From the NCBI GenBank assembly GCA_016584305.1, contig JACEEZ010020613.1:148095-212094 (forward strand): a DNA stretch of 64,000 nucleotides, written 5' to 3'. This document shows positions 23,446 to 33,821 of the stretch, one piece after another (position 1 is the stretch's first letter; each line of letters begins with the position of its first letter). The notes below the pieces were generated by a model. That model was not told the origin of the DNA. It saw only the letters and a list, made by a program, of their open reading frames with translations, and ran no database searches. A program made the translations under genes and the position numbers. Origin of the DNA: Chionoecetes opilio. Lineage: Eukaryota; Arthropoda; Malacostraca; Decapoda; Majidae.

Positions 23446-24145
23446 CAAAGCCGGGCACTTGCGTTACCGCTTGCATTACTGCGTTACTGCGTTACTAATG
23501 CACTACCAAATCGGTAACGCAGTACCGCGGTAATGCAAAGATTTTCAAAGTAATGCACTACCAGTAATGCACCAAAAAAAATTAGCGTTACCACTTTAGT
23601 TATCGTAATTTTCAAAAGTTAAGAAACGAAGACGACAATCGCCGAATTTGTTGCGCGGCATTGTTGAGCTCTGTTCTGCAGGCGTCGCATGTATTCATTC
23701 ATAGACCACTTTGTTGGGATGTTAGGAATTTTAAGGGGGACTCTTATATTTCCGGGAACACACATTATTAATATTTTTTTCTCGAAAACTAATAATTTTG
23801 TGGGAAACGTTCTTCTATACAAAAGTGTTTAGAATAATGTGGTGTACAATGTATGTGAAAATTAAAAAGATCGAAGGAAAAAACTTGGTAAAAATTTTGG
23901 TAACGCTGGTAATGTACTTTCAATTTTGGTAACGGTAACGCAGTAACGCAGTAACGCGGACCGCTCTAAGGAAATTAAAATCGGTAACGCATTGACGGTA
24001 ATGCACCCCTGATTGTTCGGTAACGCATTGACGGTAATGCACCCCTGATTGTTCGGTAACGCATTGACGGTAATGCACCCCTGATTTTTCGGTAACGCAT
24101 TGACGGTAATGCACTACCTGTCCGGCGGTAATGCGCCCAGCTCTG
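23446..24145. mobile_element. hAT-type MITE with GGTAACGC arrays
   Basis: 700 bp bounded by CAAAGCCGGGC and, in complement, CAGAGCTGGGC. The 8-bp duplication ACAATTTC flanks it (23438-23445 and 24146-24153). Both flanks are full of GTAACGC/GTAATGC words. A four-unit 36-bp minisatellite lies at about 23984-24118. Non-coding. Confidence 0.9.
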
Positions 24146-24582
24146 ACAATTTCCTTATCCATAGAGATACAGGGGTGAGGATTGAGGGATCGAGGTGGTA
24201 TAAAGGCCTACCCTGCCTCCCATCCATTTACAGTGAAGAGTGGCAGAGAGACTGCGGGAGGGGTTGTGATGTTTACATATGGCAGCCATCTTGGCAGCAG
24301 AAACTGCGACCTTGTTGCCCCACCTCTTGTTTTCTCTTAAACTCCAACTTTTTCATAGTATTATGCAGTACTGTTGATATTATTAGTAACACAGTTACAA
24401 ATTTGTGTTCAGTGGTCTACTGCTCAACATAGATCATTTGAGACCACCTTAGTAATACACCACCGACCATTTTGCCTTCTCTGCCCGACCTCTCATTAGT
24501 AATATGGCTGCATTAGACGCAGGGTGAATTTTGCATTCCCTTTCTGGGAAAAAAACTGCGTCTTATGCGCCGGCAAATACGG

Positions 24583-24970
<388 letters not shown>

Positions 24971-25140
24971 GGTGCCAATAGCGCATAGGGGTAATTTTTC
25001 AAAGTCAATATTTTTTCACGTACTTTTGTGGTATTCTGCCTTGTACTTAGAAACTGTCGTGTGCAAAGTTCCAGGCTAATCGGTTGATATTTAGAGGTGG
25101 CGGATCGATCTTGAACATTTCCTCTTTTCGCCCTCAGGTC

Positions 25141-25620
25141 ATGACCACGAGAAAGCAAACTGAAGTTTGGCTTCTTGGCCATAGTGTTCCTACTATCACA
25201 GGAGCAAAACTTCCCAGCCGTGGAGACGTTTTACGACGATTTTTCTACGCACACAAGGAAGAGAAGAAGACGGTGCAGCAGAGTGCAGCTGAGGCTGCAA
25301 AGGAGGTCCTCGACTTCTGGACACGAGCTAGGATCCCCACCATCACAGAAACTAGCGTGAGGAGGAAGATTACTGGACTTTTCGACGAGTGGAAGATCCT
25401 GAGCAAAAGCAAGAATAACTCTGGAGTCACGCCTGCCGAAAAACAGAAGACCTTCCAAGAAAGTCTCCCAGACCTTTTGGACATCGCCCACTCCGACGCC
25501 CTCACTCTGATGACCATTCCTGAAGACAAGGAATTCCTTCTTGCCCAGCGGGAGAAGGGGAGGCGGGGTTCGATGGCTGGTCTGGACAAGAAGCTGAAAG
25601 AATCGGTTTTGCTGACGTGA
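25141..25620 (+). CDS. transposon N-terminal ORF
   Basis: 159 codons from MTTRKQTEVWLLGHSVP; an in-frame ATG at 25084 would lengthen it, but it lies in the inverted-repeat block. The protein is charged and helical (EEKKTVQQSAAEAAKEVLDF, RIPTITETSVRRKITGLFDE, DKEFLLAQREKGRRGSMAGL) and has no catalytic motif. I recall similar N-terminal regions in uncharacterised multi-copy proteins of aphids and other invertebrates that continue into the domain of the next ORF. The stop at 25618 is followed in another frame by GFADVKALSHVAVNRRQKEK, which looks like the true continuation. One or two frameshifts between 25590 and 25670 therefore probably split a single protein. The role is inferred: DNA binding or linker. 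Confidence 0.7.
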   Translation: MTTRKQTEVWLLGHSVPTITGAKLPSRGDVLRRFFYAHKEEKKTVQQSAAEAAKEVLDFWTRARIPTITETSVRRKITGLFDEWKILSKSKNNSGVTPAEKQKTFQESLPDLLDIAHSDALTLMTIPEDKEFLLAQREKGRRGSMAGLDKKLKESVLLT

Positions 25621-25666
25621 AAGCTCTCTCTCACGTAGCCGTCAACAGACGCCAAAAGGAGAAGAG

Positions 25667-27358
25667 ATGGTGGAGCTGGAGTCGTCATCGTCTGAGTCAT
25701 CAAGTCCAGCCAACGCTGCCAACGCATCGACTTCTTCTTCCGACGCTGGGGTCGCTTCTCCACCAAAGCGATTGAAGACACGGGGCACGAAGTCCGTCCT
25801 ATCCCCTGATCTCGTCGGAGCCCTTGACAGAACTGGGGTTAGTAGCCGCCAAGCCCTTCGAATTGTGGCGGCTACGGCAAGTAGCTTGAGCCACGATCCA
25901 CAAGAGCTTGTGCTGAATCCCGAGTCCATTCGACAGGCAAGAGCGAAGTACAGGTCCACTTTGGCGAAGGACATCAGAGAGACTTTCAGTCCTCTTACCC
26001 CTCTTACCGTTCATTGGGACGGGAAGATCCTTCCTCAGGACGATGGCACTCGCGCCGAAAGACTCGCCATCCTCGTCACAGGAGAAGGAGTGGAGAAGCT
26101 CCTAGGAGTCCCGAAACTGCACTCTGGAACTGGTGATGCCACCGCTACAGCTGTGTTCGAGGCTCTAGAAGACTGGGGGGTCCAGGAACGAGTCGTGGCG
26201 ATGTGCTTCGACACAACCAGTGCCAACACTGGAGCCATCAATGGTGCATGCACCATCTTGCAACAGAAGACCGGCCGACCCCTCGTTTCACTTGCTTGCC
26301 GTCATCACGTCCACGAACTTGTCCTTGAGAAGGCCTTTTCTACGTGTTTGGGGTCATCTTCTGGTCCTGAGATCACCATCTTCTCTCGCTTCAAGGGACT
26401 GCTGGTCTTACATCAACCAGTCGGCAATAAACCCTCCCACCAACGAAGATCTGCCGGAGACTCTGGTCTCCAAGAGACCAGAGTCGATCTCATTCAAGGT
26501 TTGAAACGTCTGCTTCAGACAAAGCAGCCCCGTGACGACTATAAGGAACTCGCTGAGCTGAGCATCCTTTTCCTCGGCAGCGCTCTTCCGAAGACCTCAA
26601 TCCGTAGCCCCGGAGCGCTTCATCGAGCGCGTTGGATGGCGCGTATCATTTACGCTCTGAAGATGATCTTGTTTCGGGAGCAGCTGACTGGAGTCGTCAC
26701 AACTCGAGAAATGTCAGTCCTCCAGCGGTTCTCATCGTTTGCAACCGAGATCTACGTCCTGCGATGGTTCGAATCGACGGTTCCATCCTACGCTCCCGCC
26801 AACGATCTTGGATTTGCTAAGGACATCCTTCAGTACCACGACGAAAGTATTCGGAAGGCCTGCTTCACCACTCTGAGCCGCCATTTCTGGTACTTGAGCG
26901 AAGATCTCATTGGCCTGTCACTGTTCGACTCACGTCTCCCTGTCTCCGACAAACAAGCAATTGTACAGGCCATTCTCTACGATGAAGGAGCCGAGGAACC
27001 CGCCAAGCGAATAAACCTCCCATCATCACAAGTTCCTGCGGCAACACTGCCCTCCTTTGCCACGAAAAATTCCCTCCGCCTCTTCGAAGCTCTTGATATC
27101 AAGACCGACTTCCTGTCCGCCAACCCTCGGAAGTGGCAGGAAGAGGAATCGTACGTCGAGGCCTGCCGCCGAATCAAGGGACTTCGCGTCGTCAACGACA
27201 CAGCCGAGCGAGGAGTGGCGCTCATCCAGTCCTTCAACCTCCGGCTGACCAAAGACGAGGAACAGCGCCAGTTCCTCCTCCAAGTTGTGGAGGCCCATCG
27301 CCATCAACAGCCCGGAACCTCGAAGGCTTCCCTTCCCCGGCCAAGCCGGCCACAATGA
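25667..27358 (+). CDS. transposase-like protein, RNase-H fold (hAT-like)
   Basis: 563 codons. After a Ser-rich linker comes a core with PLTVHWDGKILP (candidate first Asp), LLGVPKLHSGTGDATATAVF, VVAMCFDTTSANTGAINGAC (second Asp in a D-T-x-x-x-N context), ACRHHVHELVLEKAF (Cys/His pair like the hAT C-x-x-H), ELSILFLG, RARWMARIIYALK and a C-terminal DTAERGVALIQSFN. The order D ... D-x-x-x-N ... C-x-x-H ... helical insertion resembles hAT-type RNase-H transposases. The family is one I recall as 'uncharacterised protein' in many invertebrates. No stop over 1.69 kb implies recent activity. Catalytic assignments are inferences. Confidence 0.75.
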   Translation: MVELESSSSESSSPANAANASTSSSDAGVASPPKRLKTRGTKSVLSPDLVGALDRTGVSSRQALRIVAATASSLSHDPQELVLNPESIRQARAKYRSTLAKDIRETFSPLTPLTVHWDGKILPQDDGTRAERLAILVTGEGVEKLLGVPKLHSGTGDATATAVFEALEDWGVQERVVAMCFDTTSANTGAINGACTILQQKTGRPLVSLACRHHVHELVLEKAFSTCLGSSSGPEITIFSRFKGLLVLHQPVGNKPSHQRRSAGDSGLQETRVDLIQGLKRLLQTKQPRDDYKELAELSILFLGSALPKTSIRSPGALHRARWMARIIYALKMILFREQLTGVVTTREMSVLQRFSSFATEIYVLRWFESTVPSYAPANDLGFAKDILQYHDESIRKACFTTLSRHFWYLSEDLIGLSLFDSRLPVSDKQAIVQAILYDEGAEEPAKRINLPSSQVPAATLPSFATKNSLRLFEALDIKTDFLSANPRKWQEEESYVEACRRIKGLRVVNDTAERGVALIQSFNLRLTKDEEQRQFLLQVVEAHRHQQPGTSKASLPRPSRPQ

Positions 27359-27652
27359 GTGGGGTGGCTCCCCATGATACCCCCCCCACCGAGGGGCTAA
27401 TACTCACCAAGAGGGGGACCAGCAGCCCTGCTGGGGAAGGGATGTCCGGCTTGTCCGCTTTCAAGAGATGACATCCCCTCCTTAATAGGCCAGTGCATAA
27501 GGGTAAATAACAAAGTTGTAAACCGCCACCCCTAAATATCAACCGATTGAGGTCAAACTTTGCATACGATGGTTTCTTGCATAGATGCACCTTTACACCA
27601 AAGTAGGAAGAAAAATTCAAACTTTTGATTTTTATTGGCACCCTAATATATA

Positions 27653-27676
27653 TTATATATATATATATTATATATT

Positions 27677-27709
<33 letters not shown>

Positions 27710-27732
27710 TATATATATTATATATATATATA
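27653..27732. repeat. (TA)n microsatellite, interrupted
   Basis: The TA tract flanking the GC-rich transposon on the right, with small AAT interruptions. Confidence 0.95.
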
Positions 27733-27805
27733 CACACACAAACCTTGATTTCCGGACTAATAGGGGGGAGCACTGGTCCGGGAACCGCAAAAGTCCGGGA
27801 ATCGC

Positions 27806-27845
<40 letters not shown>

Positions 27846-27945
27846 GATGCCATTACCCACCCCCGGACGTTTATCCTACTCTAGTATTTACTGTTCGGCA
27901 ACCAACAATATCAACTACCCCGCCGCGGACTTTTATCTGACGTTG
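27733..27945. mobile_element. CACACAAACC element, 5' part only
   Basis: Starts CACACACAAACCTTGATTTC, with TCCGGGAA words 17 bp apart near 27780, a poly-A run (27810-27841) and the block CATTACCCACCCCCGGACG shared with 36365, 58409 and 60565. Truncated before the matching right end. Confidence 0.75.
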
Positions 27946-28530
27946 TAGTATTTCTTGCGTAGTATTGAATACACGTTGGTTCCACCATTGCAGTGAGGCC
28001 CTTCAGGCTTACCACGTAGAGATGGACGGAAGGCGGGTAACGAATGGTAACCGTGTTTTTGAGTTCTGGCTAGCACAGGAGACACTGACACACACACCCA
28101 CTTTGCCTGTACACTAATTAACTTTTGTTCTGCGAGGCCAGCTCATAACACGACTGCCAGTTTCCCGTTCTTCGGGGCAGTGAGATGGAAAGGCGGGAGG
28201 TGCACTCCAGTACTTAACGTAACAGGGAGGAAGTTTCCATCACCACTGTTAAACCGCGGTAGGGTTTTGGGAAGGTTTTCCATAGCATATTTCTCCAAGT
28301 ATCACTTAGAGTGGAGGTGAGAGCAGAGGGTGTTCTCACGCTTGTATGTCTAGTGATGCAGCCGGGCCTGTCAGTAGCCTAGGCTGTAATCGGTAGTATT
28401 CTTAAGTGTTTGAGCAGGAGAGAAGAAGGGAGGGTTATGGCCACTCTCTCTCTCTGGGTAGAAGCTGGAGGGCTTCTATCGGTTCACGGTTTAGTGAACA
28501 GTCTGATGCGCTGAGGCCACAGCCGTAACA
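27946..28530 (+). other. probable 5' LTR or leader of the gag-pro element
   Basis: Non-coding sequence directly upstream of a likely primer-binding site (TGGCGACCTCGCCAGGA from 28532, preceded by CCGTAACA). The left LTR boundary was not determined and no second copy is visible, so the LTR call is tentative. Confidence 0.4.
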
Positions 28531-28634
28531 GTGGCGACCTCGCCAGGATACTTGAAGTGTGCTGCTACGTTAACACTGTCTTGAAGTGTAATAAGTTTTG
28601 TGTTGTTTTGTTTTGTCATTTGTACGTCAGTTGA

Positions 28635-30235
28635 GTGCAGCCTAGTCCACTATGCCGTCTCCTGCCCTTGGTTCACGAGAGTTCCCGATCAACGTCTCCC
28701 GAGCACGTGTCGTTACCGCCCGTCCCACCATACAGTCCGCTCCCTCGTCTGGTGAGTGGCCGTGGTGACAACCCCGGTATAATGCACTCCACGCCTGTAT
28801 ACCAAGGAGGGTTGTCGACGGAGGCTCTGTTGCAGCTGGAGTTGAGGAAGTTGGAGGCAGAGGAGAGAAAAGCGGAAAGGCAGTGGCAGTCTGAGGAAGC
28901 GGAGAGACAGAGGCAGTATAAGCTGGAAAAGTCTCGCTTGGAGTTCACTGCCGCCACTTGTGTGTCGCCTCAGGTGCCAACGCGAGAATACACTGCCGAG
29001 ATGAGGCTCGCTAGAAGTCTCAAGCTAGTTCCGGATTTTGACGAGTTAAAGGTGAAGAGTGGTTTAGGAGGTTTGAAAAGAAGGCTCGGGAATTTGAGTG
29101 GCCTCGTGAACAGTGGGTTGGACTGGGAACTAATGTGTTGCAGGGAAAAGCCCTGGAGGCGTATGATCGCATGGACGTGGCTGACCAGGAGGATTATGAT
29201 GAATTTAAGACATCCATCCTCAAGGTCCATCCTTGTCGAGAGCTGCTTGGTATGGGAAAGGAGCCTGCATGGGAACTCGCCCGTGGAGACCCCCGGGAGT
29301 GGCGTCGTAGGGTGGGCGAGGCGACGCGCCCCCCGGCGTATGCCCCTAATGATTGATGATGATTGATCCTCAAGGTGTACGAGCTTCGGCCAGAAGAATA
29401 CAGGCTGTAGTTCAGAGTTGCTCGGAAAAGGCCGGCAGACACCTATGTGGCCTGTGCTAGGTGTCTGGAGGAGACTCTTGGCAAATGGCTAATGAGTGAG
29501 GATGTGGACTCCTTCAAATACCTCAAGGAGTTAATCCTCATGGAGCACTTTACCAACATAGCTGACAAGGACATAGGTGCCAAGATTAGGGAGAAACGCT
29601 TTAAGTGTTTGAAGGAGGCGGCAACGTGGGCCGATGACAGTCTTAGCTCTACAAGGGTCGGTGCCCAAGGTGGGTAGTACTACTCCGTACTCTCCGGAGA
29701 GGACTGCTGGAAGGGCAGCCTCTGTAAATAAGACCTCCTGTCAGCACAAGGAAGGTAAGGACAGAGAGAAGCTTACTAGGCCTAAGAGTCCTTCATCTAG
29801 TCCTAAGGTAACCTGCTTCTATTGTAAGCAGACAGGTGACATCAAGATGAACTGTGGTAAGTGGAAGGCAACTCAGTCTGCCAAGCCAGTGGCCATGATT
29901 GTTGGGTCCAGCCAAGGGGGCGGGAGAAGGTTGGAGGGAGACAAGGGTGGCGCCGTGGCCTCAGGTACACTGGGGAGTAGCCAGGAAGGCACTCCAACGG
30001 TGGAGGCCAGTGACGTGTCTTCCCGGTTAACGTCGCCCCCAGATAAGCTCTCTCGGAAGTCGCCCCTGGACTGGTGTAAGCCCTTCACGTGTCAAGGCAC
30101 AGTAATGATTGAGGATTCCAGTTATCCAGTCACGGACTTTCGAGACACGGGTGCACAGCAGTCAGTGTGCAGGAATGTGACCGGAAGAGACGTTAGCACA
30201 GGGTGTTACATGCTCTGTCAGGGGGTGAACTCGAC
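28635..30235 (+). pseudogene. LTR retrotransposon gag-pro remnant
   Basis: Ty3/gypsy-like gag in shifting frames. An N-terminal coiled coil (LRKLEAEERKAERQWQSEEA) precedes RLARSLKLVPDFDE. After a frameshift near 29058 come EEWFRRFEKKAREFEWPREQ, QWVGLGTNVLQGKALEAYDR, and then EEYRL (stop), DTYVACARCLEETLGKWL, IREKRFKCLKEAATWADD. A zinc knuckle near 29812 reads CFYCKQTGDIKMNC, with Asp where the family has His. The aspartic protease motif reads DFRDTGAQQSVCR near 30140. A LINE C insertion lies at 29227-29365, and the element is cut at 30242 by an ATACGAG-type transposon. Integrase and reverse transcriptase are absent. Confidence 0.85.
29227..29365 (+). mobile_element. 5'-truncated LINE family C insertion, 11-bp TSD
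   Basis: A 139-bp insert between duplicates ATCCTCAAGGT (29216-29226 and 29366-29376). It reads CRELLGMGKEPAWELARGDP, REWRRRVGEATRPPAYAPND and stop, then a (TGAT)n-type tail. This fits the C-terminus of the RTE-like LINE seen at 19060-19925. Gag is continuous without it. Confidence 0.85.
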
Positions 30236-30241
30236 GGAGTA

Positions 30242-30422
30242 CAGGGAGGTCCCGTTATACGAGCATTCGGTATACGAGAAATCAATGATACGAGCTGAGT
30301 AAATTAGGGTCTATTTTCAAATACGAGATCGAAAATCCAATGCTACGACATTCAAACTGGGGTGAGTAAAATTACCAAGTTCAAAATGCGCGCCCTACCA
30401 CGTATGCATCTGGGCTGTATGA
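30242..30422. mobile_element. ATACGAG-family element, left part
   Basis: Starts CAGGGAGGTCCCGTTATACG right after TA at 30240-30241 and follows the family consensus (GAGATCGAAAATCCAATGCT, GCGCGCCCTACCACGTATGC) until an LTR-like sequence interrupts at 30423. Confidence 0.85.
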
Positions 30423-30835
30423 TGTTGTGGTGGCCCCAAGCTTGGGGCCGCACACCTGGCTAATTACCCCTAAAGGTCAAGCCAACACCTGGTGTAGACC
30501 TGATTCGCAGGTGAAAAGGGGAGTATTGTGGTGGCCCCAAGCTTGGGGCCGCACACCTGGCTAATTACCCCTAAAGGTCAAGCCAACACCTGGCGTGGAC
30601 CTGACTCGCTCATGACCCAGATTCCTCCCGCACCTCCGTTGCTGGGTTCCCGCCCTGGCTTCCTAGACCAGCTTCTGGCAGTTACCTACCTACCACCACG
30701 GTGAGAGGACACCACTCCTCCTCTCTCTGTTCCTCGTGGCATTCCTCCGCTGTACCTACATATTCCCGCCGAAATAAACCTGTGTATGAACTCTGTGTTT
30801 GGTGTAACCCGTGTCTAGCTAAAGTGTACACAACA
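30423..30835 (+). mobile_element. LTR-like insertion (solo LTR candidate)
   Basis: 413 bp beginning TGTTGTGG and ending ACACAACA, with AATAAA about 65 bp before the end. An internal 108-bp duplication carries GGGGCCGCACACCTGGCTAA. The surrounding element is uninterrupted at 50290-50310. A clean 4-6 bp duplication could not be resolved because of ATG repeats at the junction. Confidence 0.6.
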
Positions 30836-30840
30836 ATGTA

Positions 30841-32590
30841 CAGGGAGGTCCCGAAGATACGAGCAGTTAGGTTCCACCTGGCATACTCGTAAAGTGAAAT
30901 CTCGTATAACGAAACACATAACTAATGGTAAAATATAGGTTTGGTTCCAGGACCCCATCAATTAAAAAAACAAAAAAACTAGACATGTTTTTCAAGCTAA
31001 AATAAACTATAGCAAACACAACAAACACAGCGTCTATATTACCCACACTGTACTACCTATTCTGTAGAAAAAGCATTCTGAAAGAGAAAATAGCACAGAA
31101 AATAACATACCTGTACATTAATTAAACATAAAACATGCATAACACTCACAAGTGGTAATGTTGTGTGGGGAGACAGGAAGTTGGCACATAGCCAGCTGAG
31201 AGTCCCTGTTTTCTCTATCCAAGGCTCGAGAGAAAACAGGGGTGACTGCGTTTGCAGGGATGACTGGGCTAGAGTTCTTCCTCCTCCCCTTGATCACTTG
31301 AGCTCCCTTCACACATTCCATAATCGAACCACAATAGCGCCACCAATTTTATTATTGATGCTATCGTGAAATTTAACCACGAAAAAAGCAGACCATGGTA
31401 GCCTCACAACAATGTCACGCTGCCTGTACGTATGTGTCATGACGGTCGTAAGATGGTCACGATGGAGTCATGATAGCTGTAAGACTATGTCACGAATGGA
31501 AAATAAACTATCATTTTGTCGTCACGATAGAGCTACGATAACCACGACAGTGCCTTGACGGTGCCATGAACGTACCACGATAGCGTCAAGAGCTAGCCCC
31601 ACACGTGGGTGGGGGTTGCCATGGTGATGGAGAAGGAAGGGGGACTATAGAGATGAAGGTGGGAGAAACAGGGTTGTGTTGGTGATGGGGAATGGGGGGA
31701 GAAACAGGGTTGTGTTGGTGATGGGGAATGGGGGGAAACGGGGGAGGGGGGTTGTAATAAAGAAGGGGGTGTTGGTGTTGGTGGGGAAATGGGGGGGGGG
31801 GAGAAGGCGTGGTGTTGGTGGGGTGGGGGGGGTGTTACCACGTGCTGATGGTAGTGGGTAGGGAGTCACGGGAGGAGTGTCATCACGTGGTTATGGGAGT
31901 AGGGGGGAAGGTAGTCGAGGGGGGAGTGTCACCATGTGGTGGTGGGAGTAGGGGGAAGGTAGTCGAAGGGGGAGTGTTATCACGTGGTGGTGGGAGTAGG
32001 GGGAGTGGAGTCGGGAGTGGGTGGAGGTGAATGAGAAAGGGGGGGAAGGCGCGCGTAACGAACGGTTTCTTATCGTCACGATAAACATACGACGATCATG
32101 ATAGTGTCACGAAGCTGCTACATAGATAACGATAGCATCACGATAGACTTACGATACCGCTGCGTTGGGTACGAAAATCAGGGAGCTTCCCAATTTTTTA
32201 ATGCACGCACTAACTTTTCGTGGCCTCGGCCGAGAGCATCACGAGCGTCACGATCGGTCACAATGGACCCATAACCAGGACCATGACGGCGCTGCGCACT
32301 GCATTGTTGGCGCGTTCGTGGTTCCATTATGGAATGTGTGAAGGGGGCTCGGGAAGAGGAAAGATCCTCGGTGCTGCCGCGTGATACAATAGACTCGAGA
32401 GGGTACGGTAGGTAAGGGACAAGGGAGGGGTGCGCAGACCTCTTCCACTGCCCACAAACTCGTCTCTGCGCATCTGAATCATTGTACATCGTCCAGTGAT
32501 GTGAATTTTTGTAGGCCACATTGTCGTACCGAGCCATCAGAATTATCATATTTTCAGATTGATTATCGTACAACCTTAGGTAAAATCATA
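30841..32590 (-). mobile_element. ATACGAG-family element, inverted copy
   Basis: Begins with the family right end in complement (CAGGGAGGTCCCGAAGATAC) after TA at 30839-30840. It includes the block AATGATTCAGATGC...GACGAG in complement (32430-32490) that is also at 50310-50340. It is cut at 32593 by a CAGTCAAACC element. It encloses the G-rich array at 31600-32045. Confidence 0.75.
31600..32045 (+). repeat. G-rich degenerate minisatellite
   Basis: The plus strand is almost free of long pyrimidine runs, with blocks such as GTTGTGTTGGTGATGGGG (twice) and GTCACGTGGTGGTGGGAGTA (several). Many runs of four or more G could support G-quadruplexes. It is flanked on both sides by clusters of CACGATAG/TACGATA words (31380-31600 and 32060-32260). 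Confidence 0.75.
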
Positions 32591-32592
32591 TA

Positions 32593-33645
32593 CAGTCAAA
32601 CCTTGATATAACGGACTAAAGGGGGGGATGTGGTCCGTTAAAGCCGATTGTCCGTTATGGCGAGGTTATTTTCCCAAGGGTGGAAAAATATATGAAAAAA
32701 ACGGAAAAATTGTGAAATAAATGAGAAATAATCACAAACACAACCAGACTGTGTAGCTATGTTGGGAGGTCAACAGTGACTGGCATTACATGCTGAATTT
32801 GGTCCGCTCCTACAAGTGAAATAAATGAGAAATAATTACAAACACAACCAGACCGTGTAGCTAGTCAAGCTCCAGCTCTAGTGAAAGGTAAACAAATTAT
32901 TACGAGCCAGATTCAGCCGTGGCTTCCAAAGTTATTGCTTATTATCATGACTAATGCTCATTATTATATATATTATATGGTTGTGAAGTGCAGTTCTATA
33001 CACGTGTCACTATTTAGGTCAGTGTAGCACTGCGTGTCACCTTAGATAAGGGTGATTTAGGGTGTTGAGGTGACAGGGAGACGTAGCAGCGGCCACGCCA
33101 TAACACTAATAGTCACTATTTTAAACAATACACACCTTCTACCACTAAATCACTAGCAACACAGGCTCCTTCCTTATAATATTATACCTTAATATGTGAT
33201 ACAGCCAAATTCCCAACATCCGACCTCCAAACATCCGACTTGTCCAAACAACCGACTTTTTTCACCACCACATTGTGTCTTGTTTTGGCCATTTATTTTC
33301 CTTCGTTTTTTTTTTTAGTTTATAGAAAACATTGATTTATGGCTTTATTTGTGCATGAATTTTACTTTCGCGTCTACCACTGGCTCGGCCTTCAAGAGCT
33401 GCATCTTTTATGTTCTATACCATTTTGTCCTTACGTTTATGGTTACTGTGATATCCGAACATCCGACTATTCCAGTTATCCGACCTACCTTCGGTCCCCC
33501 CAAGGTCGGATAATTAATACTTAGCTGTACATCAAAACTCCTTAAAACCCAAGTATTCCAAAGTAAAATGAGAAAAAAATACAATTATGTTGAGTTGACA
33601 ATTCGAGCGGCAATAAGCAGTCTAATATGCAACAAAAAAGTCACG
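32593..33645. mobile_element. CAGTCAAACC-family element
   Basis: Starts CAGTCAAACCTTGATATAAC after TA at 32591-32592. The interior includes GTGAAATAAATGAGAAATAA (twice), the uninterrupted target of copy A (near 32960-33000), and TTGAGGTGACAGGGAGACG. A smaller MITE at 33202-33527 is nested. The right end is not clear. Confidence 0.7.
33202..33527. mobile_element. ACATCCGAC-family MITE
   Basis: 326 bp, ends CAGCCAAATT and (complement) CAGCTAAGTA, TA flanks. The words ACATCCGAC, ACATCCGAC and ACAACCGAC begin at 33216, 33231 and 33248. The host element is uninterrupted at the equivalent site near 52221 (CTGATACATTAAAACTCC). Non-coding. Confidence 0.85.
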
Positions 33646-33669
33646 CAAATGGTTGGTTGTAATGTTGTA

Positions 33670-33745
33670 ATGTTGTAATGGTTGGTTGTAATGGTTGGCC
33701 CTCGCCCGTGGTGGCGCAAGCAGGGTTTTTATAAAAGTTAATGGG
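33670..33745 (-). repeat. short SINE fragment
   Basis: Contains GGTTGGCCCTCGCCCGTGGTGGCGCA and GTTAATGGGCAG-type words of the tRNA-derived SINE body, truncated at both ends. Confidence 0.6.
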
Positions 33746-33821
33746 CAGCATTAGTAAAAGCGAACTTGGATTAGCTTTCCATTGATATATATCGTTTTCT
33801 GATAAATGACTTAGCACCATG

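Larger units (their letters stand above)
21521..24582. mobile_element. CCGTATTTGCC-ended element, copy A, with two nested insertions
   Basis: Inverted ends CCGTATTTGCCGGCGCATAA on both sides, with TA flanks at 21519-21520 and 24583-24584. The word GCATAAGRCGCACC is repeated 17 bp apart inside the left end. The flanking sequence without insertion is visible in the paralogous element at 32955-33000. It contains an ATACGAG-type element (21903-22781) and a hAT MITE (23446-24145). No transposase found. Copy B is at 53020-55673. Confidence 0.9.

Noticed and set aside
23984..24118. 36-bp repeats as a CRISPR array
   Set aside because: Adjacent units with no variable spacers, located inside a hAT MITE with an 8-bp TSD.
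26977..27860. Minus-strand ORFs opposite the GC-rich transposase
   Set aside because: Shadow frames of the plus-strand gene caused by GC-rich codon use. No family similarity, and part runs into (TA)n and poly-A.
31593..31869. Proline/serine/threonine-rich minus-strand ORFs as mucin-like proteins
   Set aside because: Translation of the G-rich minisatellite complement. Several frames are open equally.
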